DNA from: JBOHTO01 sp050733695
Lineage (GTDB): Bacteria; Gemmatimonadota; Gemmatimonadetes; Gemmatimonadales; Gemmatimonadaceae
Assembly: GCA_050733695.1 (NCBI GenBank)
Contig: JBOHTO010000085.1
Location: forward strand, 1-26,498
DNA length: 26,498 bases
Direction of reading: 5' to 3'
Numbering within the stretch: the stretch's first letter is position 1; the number at the start of each line of letters is the position of its first letter. Positions 1 through 8,982 of this stretch are shown here, piece after piece. Both the position numbers and the translations under genes were made by a program. The notes below the pieces were generated by a model. It was not told the DNA's origin and did not search any database. It saw nothing but the letters and a program-made list of their open reading frames with translations.

Positions 1-177
1 CTGCACGCCGGCATCGTGGAGTGGCTCCAGGAAATGCCGCGCCGCGGAGGCGTCGGTAACGACAGCGGCGACATGGACCTGATGGTTCGCTTGTCGCTGC
101 TGCGCCGCCAGCGCGTGCACGACCGCCTCGGCACCGCCCACGCGCGCCGGCGCTATGACGTGGAGGATTGTGAGCAT
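1..177 (-). CDS. GT4-type glycosyltransferase, N-terminal fragment cut by the window edge
   Basis: Reading the minus strand from an ATG at 177 gives 59 open codons to the window edge. The translation starts MLTILHVIAPARVGGAEA, the first beta strand and glycine loop of a GT-B fold glycosyltransferase of the GT4 type. In this family the N-terminal half binds the acceptor and the C-terminal half, outside the window, binds the sugar nucleotide. The helix with AEAVVHALA and the following strand ending VHVAAVVTD fit the Rossmann pattern. It is divergent from the fkbH-like gene, with about 340 bases between. It most likely adds one sugar of the surface glycan at the cytoplasmic face of the membrane. 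Sugar specificity cannot be read from this fragment. Confidence 0.8.
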   Translation of the reverse strand, partial: MLTILHVIAPARVGGAEAVVHALAAQQRQANHQVHVAAVVTDASAARHFLEPLHDAGVQ

Positions 178-518
178 TACACCACAGCCGCCGAGACAAC
201 AATCATGCCCGCCGGCTCCGGCGCCTTCGTCCCGACCATGGGGATCGCGGCGCGCCGCAGCGCTCCGGCGCGGTTTCCGGCGTGCAGTGAGTGGTGCGCA
301 GGTGCTACACGTGATGCATTCGCGTTACTCGGCGAATCGTCGCGGCCGCAGCACGTGCCTGCATCGTGGCGCAAGCCACCAGGTGGCTCGACATGCGACG
401 ACCCGATCGCTGGTCTTTGTCTTGCCCACCTGCCCGCCGCCGGGCCAAGCAGTCGCGTGCCTCTTGTCCACGGTAGCGCCGTCGGACGGTCCGCCGGTGA
501 GATCCCTTTTGTCCGCAG
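178..518. other. Intergenic region between divergent genes
   Basis: This 341-base stretch separates the minus-strand glycosyltransferase from the plus-strand fkbH-like gene and should hold promoters for both. I see no convincing -35/-10 pair and no believable coding frame: open frames crossing it are Arg/Pro/Ala-rich and continue as shadows of the fkbH-like gene. A purine-rich GGTGAGA at 497-503 is too far from the ATG at 519 to be a normal ribosome binding site. Confidence 0.5.
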
Positions 519-2783
519 ATGATGAACTCCGTTCCTGCGGCGTCGCCGCGGACGACAGACTCCCTTGCGACGCTCGGCTCCATGCTGGCCGGGGCTGCCG
601 CGCATGGAGCGGCCCCAGGCGATCTTCTTCGCGCGCTCGTGCGACTGGATGCCGTCGCGGCCGCGAACGCGCTGCTCGGCGCGAACGGCGGCGCGCGCGA
701 GCTGATCGACGATCGGCAGTTGGCCCGAGTGTTCGAGGAACTCGTGTCCGTCACGGTCGATCGCAGCGAGGCAGCATTGACCGAGCGACTCGTGCGGTTG
801 GCCGGGCAGTATTCCGGACAGCTCTCCCCCGACGTCCTCGCCTCTCTCATCTCCGTCGCTGCGCCCGCCCAGCGCGCTGGCCTGCGCGGCATCGTCGCCG
901 CCGCACTCGCGCGCGATCCCCGACATGGACCGCTGCTGGGCGCGGCCGCGGAGGCCGCCGTCGCGGCCGGCGACCCGACAACGGCGCACGCCCTCCTTAC
1001 GCGGCTCGGACGAGCGGACGAGAGTCTGGCGTCGATGCAGCGGGTTTGGCGGATGCGGTCAAGGCTGCCCGAGACAACCTGCCCCATTGTACGAATCGGA
1101 ATTCTCGGCTCGTTCACGGTCGATCCGATCGTCCCCTATCTGGACCTGGAATGCCGCGCGCTTGGGCTCCGGCCGCAGGTCTACGTCGCGCCGTTTGACT
1201 CCTGGGACAGGGAAGTCCTCGATACCGAGTCCGGCCTCCGCCGTTTCAACGCCGAGATAGTGATTCTCGCCCTGTCGGTTGACGATCTGATCCCCGATCT
1301 CGCGGGAGCGATGGGAGCCGCGGAACTGGAGGATGCGGGGATGCAAGCGCTCTCGCGCGTGGTGGCGGCGATACGCGCCTTTCGCGACTGGTCCGGCGCG
1401 CCACTGATTGTGCACGGGTTCCACTCTGCTCACCGCGACCCGGCCGCGCCACTGCAGGGCGGGACCGGGCCGTTCCGATCGGTGTGGCTCGCGGAGCTCA
1501 CAGCCGGCCTGCTCCAGCGCGCCGAGGAATTCTCACAGGTGTACGTGCTTGATCAACAGCAACTGCTGCTGCGCCGCTCAGCCGGGCCGATGGACGAGCC
1601 CAAGCTGAGGCACTGGGCTTCGATGCGCCTGCCCGAGCGCGTGCTGCCGGAGGTCGCGCGAAGCTACGCGCAATACATCGCGCCGATCAAGGGACTCTCC
1701 AGCAAGTGCATCGTTCTCGACCTCGACAACACACTCTGGGGCGGCGTCGTCGGCGAGGACGGCGTGCACGGAATACGGCTCGGCACAACGGCGCCGGGCT
1801 CCGAGTACCGGGAATTCCAGCAGTTTCTTCTCGGCCTCTCGTCACGGGGTATCCTGCTGGCCATCAACTCGAAGAACAACGCTCATGAGGCACTTGACGT
1901 CATCCGCTCGCATGAATACATGCTCCTCCGCGAATCGGCTTTCAGCGCGATGCGAATCAACTGGCTTCCGAAGCCCCAGAACATGCGCGCTCTGGCACGG
2001 GAGCTTGATATCGGGCTCGATTCGATGGTGTTCATAGATGACAATCCCAACGAGCGGGAACTCATGCGGCGGGTGCTCCCCGAGGTGCTGACACCCGAGC
2101 TGCCGCCGGACCCCGCGCGGTATCGACAGACAATCGAAATCCTTCCGCAGCTTCAGACGCTCGTCGTCACGGAGGCCGACGTGGCGCGCAGCGACCAGTA
2201 TCGCACCAGGCGGCAGCGAAATCGGGAACAGAACGAAGCGGCGTCGCTCGACGAGCACCTTGGCTCCCTCGCGGTCACCGTGCAGGTCACGCCAGTCGGC
2301 GACCGGATCCTGGCGCGGGTGCACCAGCTCCTCCAGCGGACGAATCAGTTCAACCTCACCACCAGGCGCTACGACGCCACCCAGCTCGCCGAGCTCATGC
2401 GCAATCCGTGCGCACGCCTGTACGCTGCGGCGGCGCGTGACCGATTCGGCGATCACGGTCTTGTTGCGACCGCGATCGTGCGCGTTGCGGGAGAGTGCTG
2501 GGTGATCGACAGCTTCGTGATGAGTTGCCGGGCGATCGGCTACGGTGTGGAGAGCGCGCTGCTGTCGGCAATCACGACGGATGCGGGCGAACAGGGTGCA
2601 CTGGACGTCGTGGGCGAACTCATTGAGACGCCCAGGAACGTGCCTGCCCGGGACTTCTACGCGCGGCACGGATTCGCGCCGAACGGCACCGTCAATGGAT
2701 CGGCTGCGTGGCATCATTCGCTGGCCCGCGGGGCAGTGCCGCCGCCCGCGTGGATCACGCTCGAGCGACGTCATGAAGCCTGA
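519..2783 (+). CDS. FkbH-like HAD-IIIC protein with C-terminal GNAT domain
   Basis: This 754-residue protein has the layout of large FkbH-like proteins. A helical N-terminus (about 1-170) is followed by an SGNH-like segment with GILGSFT near 190-200. The HAD-IIIC catalytic core follows, with DLDNTLWGG (D401 and D403 as the expected nucleophile pair) and FIDDNPNERE (505-514). A GNAT-type domain (about 585-745) carries NQFNLTTRRY. Characterised FkbH enzymes take glycerate from 1,3-bisphosphoglycerate and load it on an acyl carrier protein as a glyceryl thioester. The next gene is an ACP overlapping by 11 bases, which supports a loading role here, although no polyketide synthase is present. The product is therefore probably an acyl decoration of a glycan (inference). 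ATG 519 is followed by a second ATG at 522. The ribosome binding site is weak. Confidence 0.88.
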   Translation: MMNSVPAASPRTTDSLATLGSMLAGAAAHGAAPGDLLRALVRLDAVAAANALLGANGGARELIDDRQLARVFEELVSVTVDRSEAALTERLVRLAGQYSGQLSPDVLASLISVAAPAQRAGLRGIVAAALARDPRHGPLLGAAAEAAVAAGDPTTAHALLTRLGRADESLASMQRVWRMRSRLPETTCPIVRIGILGSFTVDPIVPYLDLECRALGLRPQVYVAPFDSWDREVLDTESGLRRFNAEIVILALSVDDLIPDLAGAMGAAELEDAGMQALSRVVAAIRAFRDWSGAPLIVHGFHSAHRDPAAPLQGGTGPFRSVWLAELTAGLLQRAEEFSQVYVLDQQQLLLRRSAGPMDEPKLRHWASMRLPERVLPEVARSYAQYIAPIKGLSSKCIVLDLDNTLWGGVVGEDGVHGIRLGTTAPGSEYREFQQFLLGLSSRGILLAINSKNNAHEALDVIRSHEYMLLRESAFSAMRINWLPKPQNMRALARELDIGLDSMVFIDDNPNERELMRRVLPEVLTPELPPDPARYRQTIEILPQLQTLVVTEADVARSDQYRTRRQRNREQNEAASLDEHLGSLAVTVQVTPVGDRILARVHQLLQRTNQFNLTTRRYDATQLAELMRNPCARLYAAAARDRFGDHGLVATAIVRVAGECWVIDSFVMSCRAIGYGVESALLSAITTDAGEQGALDVVGELIETPRNVPARDFYARHGFAPNGTVNGSAAWHHSLARGAVPPPAWITLERRHEA

Positions 2784-3000
2784 GGAGCTGGTGAGTCGCG
2801 TGTTCGGCGTCGATCGGAGCCGCGTGTCGGACGAAACCTCGAACCGCACGCTTCCGGAGTGGGATTCTCTCGGCCATGTGACCCTCGTACTGGAGATCGA
2901 GGCCACATACCGAATCGCGATGTCGACCGACGATGCGCTCACGCTGACCAGCGTGGGGTCGATCAAGCGGTTTCTCGGTTGTCGCGGTGTACGGTGGTGA
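2773..3000 (+). CDS. Acyl carrier protein
   Basis: This 75-residue protein carries the phosphopantetheine attachment motif EWDSLGHV, with Ser32 as the expected 4'-phosphopantetheine site. Helix II follows as VTLVLEIEATY, and the size is that of a normal stand-alone ACP. It starts inside the end of the FkbH-like gene (11-base overlap), and its TGA overlaps a candidate GTG of the next gene, so the three are probably translated together. By analogy with FkbH/FkbJ-type pairs, it would carry the short acyl group made by the upstream enzyme to a transferase. The sequence does not show what the acyl group is. The last residues (FLGCRGVRW) are ragged, as often seen at ACP termini. Confidence 0.88.
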   Translation: MKPEELVSRVFGVDRSRVSDETSNRTLPEWDSLGHVTLVLEIEATYRIAMSTDDALTLTSVGSIKRFLGCRGVRW

Positions 3001-4175
3001 TATCCGGCGCGGATTCTCTGATGGTCGTAGCGGCTGACGCGGGCACGGGCGTCGTGCGCGTCGAGGATCATCATGCGGCCCTACTCGCGGAGTTCTTCAG
3101 GCGCGTGTGGGATCCCGGAGCGACCGTGGCGGGCGTGCTCGCCGCACGGCGTGCGGCCGCCGCCGAGAATCCGATCCGACGCGGTGAGGATGTGCCGACG
3201 TTCGTTTTTCTGAAGGATGGTCGCGTCGTGGGACACGTCGGCACCCTGCCGATCCGGGTTTGGAACAGCGGCATCGAGCGGCCCGCGCACTGGGTGAAGG
3301 GCCTCATGGTCCTCCCGGAGCAACGCAACGGGCCCGTGGGCTTCCTCCTGCTCAGGGAAGCAGTGCGCCATCTCGGCGATGCGATGGCTCTGGTAGTGCA
3401 GCCCGCACCGCGCCGATTGTTCCAGGCGCTCGGGTTCGCCGACCTGGGCGTGCTCCCCAACTACCTGCGGGTGCTGAGACCGGCCGCGTTGATGCGTCGG
3501 CTCGACCTCGCGGCGCTGGGACTGACAGGGCTGCCGCGATGGCTGCCGCGCCTCGTCCGCTCGCTGCAGCGGACGGGGATGGCCGGGCTCGCCGGAGCGC
3601 TCGGCGGCGGTGCGATGGGACTGTGGGCGCGCGCCGCTGGAGGTGCCGAACCCGTGGTGACCCCGGCCGCGCTGGACGGCCGGGAGGTGGACGATCTATG
3701 GCGTCGAGTTCGCGGTTCGGTAAGCGCAGCGCCGGTGCGTGATGCTAGACACGTGGGCACGCTTCAGGCTCGTGGCGGGGAAGGCGCTTATGTTTCGCTC
3801 TCGGTCCGTGGCCGCTCTGCGCTCGAAGGCTACGCGATTGTGCGTCGCCCGCACGAGCTCGATGACGGACGACTGCGCGGCATTCGCATGGCGACGCTCT
3901 CGGATGTCCTGTTTCCGCCGCACATGTCGGGCGTGGGCCTTGCGCTGATCGCGGGCGCGGAGGAGATCGCGCGCGGGATGGGCGCGGACGCGCTCGTGTG
4001 CAGTGCGTCGCACGCGGCGCTGCGCCCACTACTTCGTCGGCGGGCATTCGCGCCGATCCCGGGCAACGTACACGTCCTGTTCCGGCCGAACGCCCTGGAC
4101 ACGTCCGCGCCACCCTCGGCGCTGGACGGCTGGTGGTTGCTGCGGGGCGACAGCGCCGCCGACGAGGTGTTCTGA
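2997..4175 (+). CDS. Tandem GNAT-like acyltransferase
   Basis: This protein is about 392 residues and reads as two GNAT-like halves. The first has FVFLKDGRVVGHVGTLPI, then VKGLMVLPEQRN (motif A region) and LFQALGFADLG. The second, near the C-terminus, has SGVGLALIAGAEEIARG and LRPLLRRRAFAPI, the typical GNAT strand-helix and GF/AF ending. Such proteins occur in exopolysaccharide loci. The neighbouring ACP makes it the best local candidate to move the ACP-bound acyl group onto a sugar (inference). The chosen start is GTG 2997, which makes a GTGA overlap with the ACP stop; ATG 3021 is an equally plausible start eight codons later. Neither has a clear ribosome binding site. The stop overlaps the next start as TGATG. 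Confidence 0.72.
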   Translation: MISGADSLMVVAADAGTGVVRVEDHHAALLAEFFRRVWDPGATVAGVLAARRAAAAENPIRRGEDVPTFVFLKDGRVVGHVGTLPIRVWNSGIERPAHWVKGLMVLPEQRNGPVGFLLLREAVRHLGDAMALVVQPAPRRLFQALGFADLGVLPNYLRVLRPAALMRRLDLAALGLTGLPRWLPRLVRSLQRTGMAGLAGALGGGAMGLWARAAGGAEPVVTPAALDGREVDDLWRRVRGSVSAAPVRDARHVGTLQARGGEGAYVSLSVRGRSALEGYAIVRRPHELDDGRLRGIRMATLSDVLFPPHMSGVGLALIAGAEEIARGMGADALVCSASHAALRPLLRRRAFAPIPGNVHVLFRPNALDTSAPPSALDGWWLLRGDSAADEVF

Positions 4176-5194
4176 TGCCGAGGCCCGTCTGGCCGGGCAA
4201 CAAGCGATTCGCGTTCTCGATCATCGACGACACCGACGTTGCGACCGAGGAAAACGTCCTGCCGATCTATCGATTGCTGGAGCGGCTGGGGATGCGCGCC
4301 ACCAAGACCGTCTGGCCTGTAGGGTGCCCCGAAGGCAGTCGCGACTTCGGCACCTCTCGCACCCTGGAGGATTCGGCGTATCTCGACTTCGTACGCGATC
4401 TGCACGGCCGCGGGTTCGAGATCACGTGGCACGGTGCCACCATGGAGTCGAGTACGCGCGAGCGCACGATCACGGCGCTGGAGCGCTTTCGCGACGCATT
4501 CGGCGCCTATCCGCGCCTGCACGCGAATCATGCCCGCAATCGCGAGAACCTCTATTGGGGGGCGGACCGGGTCGACACTGCACTCCTGCGTGCGCTCGTA
4601 CGCCGCCTGGGTGCGAGTCCCTGCGTCGTCTACGAGGGGCACGTCGAGCGTTCGCGGTACTGGTGGGGCGATCTCTGTTTGCAGCACATCGAGTACGTGC
4701 GCAACCTCACGTTCAACGACGTGAATCTGCTTCGAGTCAACCCCTCGATGCCCTACCACGATCCCGCGCGTCCGTTGGTGCGCTGGTGGTTCTCGGCGTG
4801 TGACGCGGAGGATGCAGCAGCCTTCGCCGACCTCCTGCGACCCGAGAATCAGGACCGGCTGGAGGCGGAGGGCGGCGTGTGCATCGTGGCGACGCACTTC
4901 GGCAAGGAGTTCGTGCGCGATGGGCTGGTGAACCCAATCGTCGAAGAACGCCTTGCGGCGCTGGCCCGGCGCCCCGGCTGGTTTCCGGCGGTGGGCGAGC
5001 TTCTCGATCACCTGCGTGTGAGCCGCACGACCTCACTGCTCCCGGCTCGAGAGTGGCGCCGCATGCAGTGGCGGTGGGTGCGCGATCTGGCGACACGCCG
5101 GCTGCGGCGGCGCCGCATCGAACGATCGGGCGATCGCCTCGGGTCGTTCCCCAGGAACTTTTCCGGATATGTGCGGAATAGTCGGAACGTTTGA
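4175..5194 (+). CDS. Polysaccharide deacetylase-like (NodB-fold) protein
   Basis: This 339-residue protein begins with KRFAFSIIDDTDVATEEN, an early Asp-Asp-x-Asp metal motif like motif 1 of NodB-type carbohydrate esterases. A helix-turn segment with LGMRATKTVWPVG follows. ITWHGATMESS and LHANHARNREN place histidines where the metal ligands of motif 2 would lie, and VATHFGKEF near residue 245 may be the last barrel motif. In this family the enzyme removes N- or O-acetyl groups from glycans. The match is distant, so the substrate and even catalysis remain inferred. The ATG overlaps the preceding stop by one base (TGATG), with GAGGTG at 4164-4169 as ribosome binding site. The C-terminus is Arg-rich and overlaps asnB by 26 bases. 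Confidence 0.65.
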   Translation: MPRPVWPGNKRFAFSIIDDTDVATEENVLPIYRLLERLGMRATKTVWPVGCPEGSRDFGTSRTLEDSAYLDFVRDLHGRGFEITWHGATMESSTRERTITALERFRDAFGAYPRLHANHARNRENLYWGADRVDTALLRALVRRLGASPCVVYEGHVERSRYWWGDLCLQHIEYVRNLTFNDVNLLRVNPSMPYHDPARPLVRWWFSACDAEDAAAFADLLRPENQDRLEAEGGVCIVATHFGKEFVRDGLVNPIVEERLAALARRPGWFPAVGELLDHLRVSRTTSLLPAREWRRMQWRWVRDLATRRLRRRRIERSGDRLGSFPRNFSGYVRNSRNV

Positions 5195-7064
5195 TCCTGC
5201 TGGTCGCCTCGATCGCGATGTGCTGCAACAGATGAACGCGCAGCTCGTGCACAGGGGTCCCGACGATGAGGGCTACTTCCTGTCGGGCGCAATCGGCCTC
5301 GGTATGCGACGTTTGAGCATCATCGACCTGCCCGGCGGACATCAGCCCATGGCCAATGAGAACGGCCGCTGCCGGATCGTCTTCAACGGCGAGATATACA
5401 ACTATAGAGAGCTCGGCACGGCGCTACGGCAATCCGGCCACATATTCGCGACGCGAAGCGACACCGAGACCATCCTGCACCAGTACGAGGAATCAGGGCC
5501 GGACTGCGTGCACCTGTTGAACGGCATGTTCGCCTTCGCCATCTGGGACGAGGACAGACAACGGCTCTTCGTCGCCCGGGATCGGCTGGGCGTCAAGCCA
5601 CTGTACTACCACTGGGATGGGACGACGCTGCACTTTGCATCCGAGATCAAGGCCATTCTTGCCTCGGCCGGCGTTCCGGCAGATCTCTGCGAAGAAGCAC
5701 TCTGGCACTACCTCTCGTTCCGTTACGTGCCGGCACCGCTGACGATCTGGCGGAATATTCGGAAGCTGCCGCCCGGGCATCATCTGATGCTGAACGCGCG
5801 CACGGGTACGCTCGTTGTGGAACGCTACTGGGACATCCGGTACGCGCCCGCACCCGAGCCGACGGAGGAGGTGTCGGACATCGAGGAGTTCTCGTCTCGA
5901 TTCCTCGACGCTGTGCGTCGCCGGCTTGTGGCCGATGTGCCGGTGGGTGTGCTGCTCAGCGGAGGTCTCGATTCGAGTGCGGTCTGCGCGGCGGTCGCGG
6001 AAGTGCACAACGCGCCGTTGAGCACCTTCTCGATCGGCTTTCGCGAGCGCGGCGAGTTCAATGAACTGCCCTACGCGCGCCAGGTTGCGCGCCACTTCGG
6101 AACGGACCATCACGAAGTGGAGATCGACGCGGACGACTTCCTCAGGTTTCTCCCGTCGCTGGTGCGTTACACCGATGAGCCGCTCGCCGACCTGGCTTCC
6201 GTACCGCTCTACTACCTTGCGCGGCTGGCGTCCGAGCGGGTCAAGGTGGTGCTATCGGGTGAGGGGAGCGACGAGGTACTCGCGGGATACGAGTTCGGCG
6301 ACGAGGCCCGCCGGTGGGCTCGGCTTCGGCGCCTGCAGAGACTTCCGCGCTGGATGCGGTCAACGGTTCCGGATGTCCTCCTCCGCACCGCCCGCAGCAC
6401 ACGCGGAACGCAGCGACTGACCAGCGCGAACATCCCGCTCGGCGAGAGGAACGCACGGTTGGCGCCCTATATGACCAACTACCTGTCCTCGAGTGAGAAG
6501 CGAACCCTGTGGCCGACAGCGCGTGCGTTCGGCGATTCCGAGGAAATCATCCGCCGGTACTACCGGGATGCGGGCACCGCTGATCCGCTGCATCAGATGC
6601 TCTACGCCTATTGTCAGGATTGGCTGGTCGAGGATCTGCTGATGAAGGCGGACAAGATGACGATGGCCAACTCCATCGAGTTGCGCGTTCCGTTCCTCGA
6701 TTACTCACTGGTCGAGTGGCTCGCGAGCCGGCCGCCGGAACGCAAGGTACGGCGGCAGCGCGACGGGCGGTGGGTCACGAAGTATCTCCTGCGCCGGTTC
6801 GCCGAGAGCCGACTGCCCCGGGCCATCATTGACCGGCCCAAGCGCGGGTTCCCGGTGCCGATGATGCAGTGGGTGCAGGGAGGACCGCTCGCGGGTTGGG
6901 CGCGCGAGACGCTGCTCGCGAGCGATGCGCACGTCGGAGGCATGTTCGATCGCCCGGCGCTGGCGGAGCTGGTTGAACGGGGGACCAGTGTTCGCCAGCC
7001 GTTGCACGCCGGCCGCCTGTGGCTCCTGCTCGTGCTGGAAACGTGGCTGCGGGAATGGCGCTAG
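5169..7064 (+). CDS. asnB: Asparagine synthase-type glutamine amidotransferase
   Basis: The 631 residues have the normal size and order for class II AsnB. Cys2 of MCGIVGTFDP is the glutaminase nucleophile, followed by HRGPDDEG and FNGEIYNY of the N-terminal glutaminase domain. The ATP-pyrophosphatase loop SGGLDSS lies at residues 264-270, and GEGSDEVLAGY follows in the synthetase domain. The enzyme moves ammonia from glutamine to a carboxylate after adenylation. In polysaccharide loci such paralogues are thought to amidate uronic acids or related acids rather than make asparagine; that role is inferred here from context. The start is fixed by Cys2 and lies inside the deacetylase-like gene. 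It is the last gene of the first operon and converges on the flippase gene. Confidence 0.92.
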   Translation: MCGIVGTFDPAGRLDRDVLQQMNAQLVHRGPDDEGYFLSGAIGLGMRRLSIIDLPGGHQPMANENGRCRIVFNGEIYNYRELGTALRQSGHIFATRSDTETILHQYEESGPDCVHLLNGMFAFAIWDEDRQRLFVARDRLGVKPLYYHWDGTTLHFASEIKAILASAGVPADLCEEALWHYLSFRYVPAPLTIWRNIRKLPPGHHLMLNARTGTLVVERYWDIRYAPAPEPTEEVSDIEEFSSRFLDAVRRRLVADVPVGVLLSGGLDSSAVCAAVAEVHNAPLSTFSIGFRERGEFNELPYARQVARHFGTDHHEVEIDADDFLRFLPSLVRYTDEPLADLASVPLYYLARLASERVKVVLSGEGSDEVLAGYEFGDEARRWARLRRLQRLPRWMRSTVPDVLLRTARSTRGTQRLTSANIPLGERNARLAPYMTNYLSSSEKRTLWPTARAFGDSEEIIRRYYRDAGTADPLHQMLYAYCQDWLVEDLLMKADKMTMANSIELRVPFLDYSLVEWLASRPPERKVRRQRDGRWVTKYLLRRFAESRLPRAIIDRPKRGFPVPMMQWVQGGPLAGWARETLLASDAHVGGMFDRPALAELVERGTSVRQPLHAGRLWLLLVLETWLREWR

Positions 7065-7073
7065 ACCGCGTCA

Positions 7074-7088
7074 GGCCGCGGCGCGGCC
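7074..7088. terminator. Possible bidirectional terminator hairpin between convergent genes
   Basis: The inverted repeat GGCCGC-GGC-GCGGCC lies in the 30-base gap between the asnB stop and the flippase stop. It could stop transcription from both sides. There is no T-tract on either side, so an intrinsic terminator is uncertain. Confidence 0.35.
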
Positions 7089-7094
7089 GGCGAC

Positions 7095-8621
7095 TCATGG
7101 CGCCCCGCCCCCCCCGGACCACGCGAGCCGTGCTGCGCGGAGCTGCCCGAGCATCACCGTTCGGTGCAGACAGAGTAGCCATAGTGGATACGCCACGATC
7201 CCGGCAACGATCTCGCCCAGTAGAATGACTGTCGGCGGCCAGTGGGCTGGCAGCCACGTACCGGTGGCGAGCACTACGCAGCACATACCGGCCGTGGCCG
7301 ACAGCACCGGTACCAGGGGCCGCAGGTACTCGGCTGTCCTGAGATCGAGAATTCGCCAGGTCAGAATGAATCCGCACACTGCGATCGCGAGATAGGCAAT
7401 TGCCCCGCCGGCCGCCACTCCGACCATACCCCAATTTGCGCCGAACAGGCTTGCCAGAGGGAGCAGGACCGCCATGAAGAGGCTCAGCCGAAAGTTCACC
7501 GCGATTTTTCCAACGGCCATGAGCGCAGGCTGATTCAGACTCCACAGCAGAACGACAGGCGTCGTAGCAGCAAATATCTGCAGCAGTGGCACCGACGCGG
7601 TCCATTGCGAACCGAGGAGCAGGGGTACCAGGCGGGGTGCAGTCAATGCCAGGCCGACCGACATGGGCAGCACGAACGTCGTCGTTCCAACGGAGAGTGC
7701 CAGGTAATGGCGTCGCAGTGCCCCCGGGTCACCTCCGGCCCGTGAGAATACGGGAAACGCCACCGGCCCGATCACGGCCGCGAGTTTGTCCACAGGCACG
7801 CGTGCGAGGGCGAGCGCCATGGAGTAGAACCCCAGCAGGTGCGTTCCGAAGAGGCGACCGACGATGGCGATGTCGAGGCTCTGGCGAACGTACCACAGGA
7901 CTCGGTCGCCTGTGAGTATGTAGCCGAAGCGCAGCATTGATCGCAGGCGCGCGTTTCGACGCGGAAGTCGCGGGCGAACGCGCGCAAGAGCGGAGAGCAC
8001 CGCGGCATACGCGAGCTTGCTGACCACGAAGCCGCCTGCGAGCGCCCAGTAACTGCGCGTGGCATACGCCAGCCCGAGCGTGATCAGGGCTCCGACCGCG
8101 CCCTGCACAAACTGACCCTTCGCGAGCAACGGGAAGTGGAGCTGTCGCTCCAGCATGCCGCGCGGGACCGAGCCGACCGCAGTAAAGACGACACCGCTGC
8201 CCATCACCACGATCACGGTCGTGAGCCGGGGGTCACCGTACAGCATGGACCAGAGCGGCGCGATGGCTACGAGCAGAAGAAAGGCAGCGACGCCTACGAG
8301 ACAGGTAACGCCCATCGTTGACTCGATGTCACGCTTCTCCAGTGTGGCGGCCTGGACGAGCGCGGAACTCAGTCCGCAGTCCGTGGTCAGGTCGAACAAG
8401 CCCACGAGCACGCTCGCCGCGGCTACGAGCCCATAGTCCGAAGGCGTGAGGACGCGCGCCACAACGAGCGTTGCTGCCCACGCCAGGAGTTGGCCGCCCC
8501 AGCGTGCGGCGCCCGACCAGGCGAGGCCTCTCGCGAGTCCGCGATCGAGACGAGCCTGGTCGTGTGCGACCGGAAACCCTGGTTTCACGAGATCGGACAG
8601 ATCCGATGTCGTTGAAGTCAT
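7095..8621 (-). CDS. Wzx-type oligosaccharide flippase (MOP superfamily)
   Basis: This 508-residue integral membrane protein contains about 12-14 hydrophobic segments. The opening pattern, GLAWSGAARWGGQLLAW then VARVLTPSDYGLVAAASV, is diagnostic for the polysaccharide-synthesis/flippase family of the MOP superfamily. GLSSALVQ, MLERQLHFPLLAKGQ and LPMSVGLALTAPRLVPLLLG follow in the expected places. It would move lipid-linked oligosaccharide from the cytoplasmic to the outer face of the inner membrane. It is transcribed alone, between two plus-strand operons, and convergent with asnB. The ATG at 8621 overlaps an out-of-frame ATG just upstream and has no strong ribosome binding site. Confidence 0.88.
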   Translation of the reverse strand: MTSTTSDLSDLVKPGFPVAHDQARLDRGLARGLAWSGAARWGGQLLAWAATLVVARVLTPSDYGLVAAASVLVGLFDLTTDCGLSSALVQAATLEKRDIESTMGVTCLVGVAAFLLLVAIAPLWSMLYGDPRLTTVIVVMGSGVVFTAVGSVPRGMLERQLHFPLLAKGQFVQGAVGALITLGLAYATRSYWALAGGFVVSKLAYAAVLSALARVRPRLPRRNARLRSMLRFGYILTGDRVLWYVRQSLDIAIVGRLFGTHLLGFYSMALALARVPVDKLAAVIGPVAFPVFSRAGGDPGALRRHYLALSVGTTTFVLPMSVGLALTAPRLVPLLLGSQWTASVPLLQIFAATTPVVLLWSLNQPALMAVGKIAVNFRLSLFMAVLLPLASLFGANWGMVGVAAGGAIAYLAIAVCGFILTWRILDLRTAEYLRPLVPVLSATAGMCCVVLATGTWLPAHWPPTVILLGEIVAGIVAYPLWLLCLHRTVMLGQLRAARLAWSGGGGAP

Positions 8622-8982
8622 TTCATGGAGGGTGCTGAGTGCCGGGTGGGCAGCTAACGAACCGGAGCAGCGAGCGCTGGCCGCCCACGCAATTCTCGCG
8701 CGGGCGGCGCCCTGCCACCGATCGGTGCTGCTTGATCGATACCGTGCTCGCCCGCGCCGGCATCGATTGCCGTAGTGGCGTCGATGCGACAGGGCGCCCT
8801 ACCTTGTGGCGGGTTCGCACCGATGCGGCGAGCAGCCGGCACGCTCATGCTTCGGGACGATGCCCTCCGCGCAGGGTATGGCGCTTGCGAATCCCGCGGC
8901 CGACAGCACCGGCCGAGCCGCGCTCGGGCGCGGAGGCAGACGTTGCGGATTAGCCATCGTGTCGAACGACCTCAGGACCGGA
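8622..8982. other. Intergenic region between divergent flippase and methyltransferase genes
   Basis: This 361-base divergent region must hold the start signals for the flippase (minus) and the second operon (plus). No clear -35/-10 pair was found. The plus frame stays open upstream of the chosen methyltransferase start, but its translation (for example SHRCGEQPARSCFG) looks non-coding. The only clear signal is AGGA at 8974-8977 before the ATG at 8983. Confidence 0.45.

Noticed and set aside
155..1198. Long plus-strand open frame over the start of the fkbH-like gene
   Set aside because: Arg/Ala/Pro-rich translation without motifs; it is the +1 shadow of a clear FkbH-like frame in a GC-rich genome.
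1842..3074. Long minus-strand open frame opposite fkbH-like/acp
   Set aside because: No recognisable domain and covers strongly conserved HAD and GNAT motifs on the plus strand.
7080..7125. C-rich run CCCCGCCCCCCCCGG near the flippase C-terminus
   Set aside because: It is inside the flippase coding end (Gly-rich tail on the minus strand); a homopolymer-associated frameshift is possible but nothing shows one.
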